Of a stretch of DNA of 6,373 nucleotides, positions 6,084 through 6,373 are shown piece after piece. The translations under genes and the position numbers were made by a program. Position 1 is the stretch's first letter, and each line of letters starts with the position of its first letter. The notes beneath the pieces were generated by a model. The model was not told the origin of the DNA. It did no database searches and saw only the letters and a list, made by a program, of their open reading frames with translations. Source of the DNA: an uncultured Clostridia bacterium (lineage in GTDB: Bacteria > Bacillota > Clostridia > Oscillospirales > Acutalibacteraceae); contig CAMEMA010000060.1 of NCBI GenBank assembly GCA_945926705.1, positions 1 to 6,373 on the forward strand. Reading direction: 5' to 3'.

Positions 6084-6112
6084 TTGACATTAAAAAAAAT
6101 TGATGGTAGAAT
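6084..6112 (+). promoter_or_regulatory. Strong promoter of the tRNA operon
   Basis: TTGACA (6084-6089) is an exact -35 box. After exactly 17 bases comes TAGAAT (6107-6112), five of six to TATAAT. Transcription would begin near 6119, a few bases before the tRNA-Gln 5' end at 6127, as is usual for bacterial tRNA genes. Confidence 0.85.
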
Positions 6113-6126
6113 GTAAGCCTGAGTAT

Positions 6127-6200
6127 TGCGGAATGGTGTAATGGTAGCACAGCAGACTCTGACTCTGTTTGTGAGGGTTCGAATCCTTCTTCCGCAGCCA
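6127..6200 (+). tRNA. tRNA-Gln (anticodon CTG)
   Basis: The cloverleaf is complete in 74 bases. The acceptor TGCGGAA (6127-6133) pairs with TTCCGCA (6190-6196), followed by discriminator G and an encoded CCA. The anticodon stem GCAGA/TCTGT encloses the loop CTCTGAC, giving anticodon CTG, which reads the glutamine codon CAG. The T arm GAGGG-TTCGAAT-CCTTC is normal. The weak U1-A72 first pair is a known identity feature of tRNA-Gln and supports the call. The variable loop has four bases. It is first in a two-gene operon. Confidence 0.97.
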
Positions 6201-6212
6201 TTTTGTTAATTT

Positions 6213-6289
6213 CGAGGTGTAGCTCAGTTTGGTAGAGTGCTACGTTCGGGACGTAGAAGCCGCAGGTTCAAGTCCTGTCACCTCGACCA
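6213..6289 (+). tRNA. tRNA-Pro (anticodon CGG)
   Basis: The cloverleaf is complete in 77 bases. The acceptor CGAGGTG (6213-6219) pairs with CACCTCG (6279-6285), then discriminator A and encoded CCA. The D arm is GCTC/GAGT. The anticodon stem CTACG/CGTAG encloses TTCGGGA, giving anticodon CGG, which reads the proline codon CCG. The G after the anticodon is typical of proline tRNAs. The T arm is GCAGG-TTCAAGT-CCTGT. It begins 12 bases after tRNA-Gln and shares its promoter. Confidence 0.97.
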
Positions 6290-6320
6290 AAAAAGGTGGT
6301 TTTTTAACCACCTTTTTCTT
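6290..6320 (+). terminator. Intrinsic terminator of the tRNA operon
   Basis: GGTGGTT (6295-6301) pairs with AACCACC (6306-6312) around a TTTT loop. The stem extends through AAAAA (6290-6294) and TTTTT (6313-6317), which also supplies the T-tract. It starts immediately after the CCA of tRNA-Pro. Confidence 0.92.
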
Positions 6321-6330
6321 GTGTATAGAA

Positions 6331-6353
6331 AACCACGCGATAGTCGCGTGGTT
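6331..6353. other. Perfect GC-rich hairpin at right edge, possible IS200/IS605-type left end
   Basis: AACCACGCGA (6331-6340) and TCGCGTGGTT (6344-6353) form a perfect 10-bp stem with the 3-base loop TAG. There is no T-tract after it, so it is not an ordinary terminator, and its GC content stands out locally. A short-looped hairpin followed within about 17 bases by a ribosome-binding site and ATG resembles the left end of IS200/IS605 elements, where such a hairpin is recognised by TnpA. A leader hairpin of an ordinary gene is the alternative. No transposase sequence is visible in the window. Confidence 0.45.
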
Positions 6354-6357
6354 CAGT

Positions 6358-6373
6358 AAAGGTTAAGCGATGA
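6358..6373 (+). promoter_or_regulatory. Ribosome-binding site and probable start of a gene running off the window
   Basis: AAAGG (6358-6362) is followed after 7 bases by an ATG at 6370-6372, one base before the window ends. The spacing is ideal for a start. Nothing of the protein can be read. No separate promoter is visible between the tRNA terminator and this site. Confidence 0.4.

Noticed and set aside
1..6373. CRISPR array, riboswitch, T-box, rRNA or toxin-antitoxin pair
   Set aside because: No regularly spaced direct repeats, no long conserved leader structures and no such gene pairs are visible; the intergenic gaps are mostly under about 100 bases.

Overview
The window is AT-rich, with Shine-Dalgarno sites of the GGAG/AAAGGA type and a sporulation gene (spoIIP). 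Together these point to a low-GC, anaerobic, endospore-forming Firmicute of the class Clostridia, plausibly a gut Oscillospirales/Ruminococcaceae-like bacterium. That placement rests on gene content and protein style, not on a database match. All recognisable genes are core chromosomal genes; the only hint of mobile DNA is at the extreme right edge.

Left block (+ strand): the window opens in the C-terminal domain of a PBP5-type D-alanyl-D-alanine carboxypeptidase that appears broken (in-frame TAA at 69-71 and signs of frame shifts before it). An RsuA/RluB-family pseudouridine synthase (rluB) follows, probably starting at a TTG. Its transcript ends at a hairpin (1143-1166) that also serves the converging leftward genes.

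Middle block (- strand, read right to left): spoIIP, a 71-residue one-helix membrane protein, a 243-residue protein with a secretion signal, disordered stretch and membrane anchor, then murC. After a gap with a possible promoter come rubrerythrin (rbr) and nucleoside diphosphate kinase (ndk). SpoIIP degrades peptidoglycan during engulfment and MurC makes a peptidoglycan precursor, so the two unrecognised genes sit between cell-wall genes. A candidate extended -10 promoter after the small gene could uncouple murC from spoIIP. rbr and ndk are 34 bases apart without a visible terminator and may be co-transcribed.

Right block (+ strand): a near-consensus promoter (TTGACA, 17 bases, TAGAAT) drives tRNA-Gln(CTG) and tRNA-Pro(CGG), both with encoded CCA, ending in a strong terminator. 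Just beyond are a perfect GC-rich 10-bp hairpin and a ribosome-binding site with an ATG at the last bases. This could be the left end of an IS200/IS605-like element or the leader of an ordinary gene; the window ends too early to tell.
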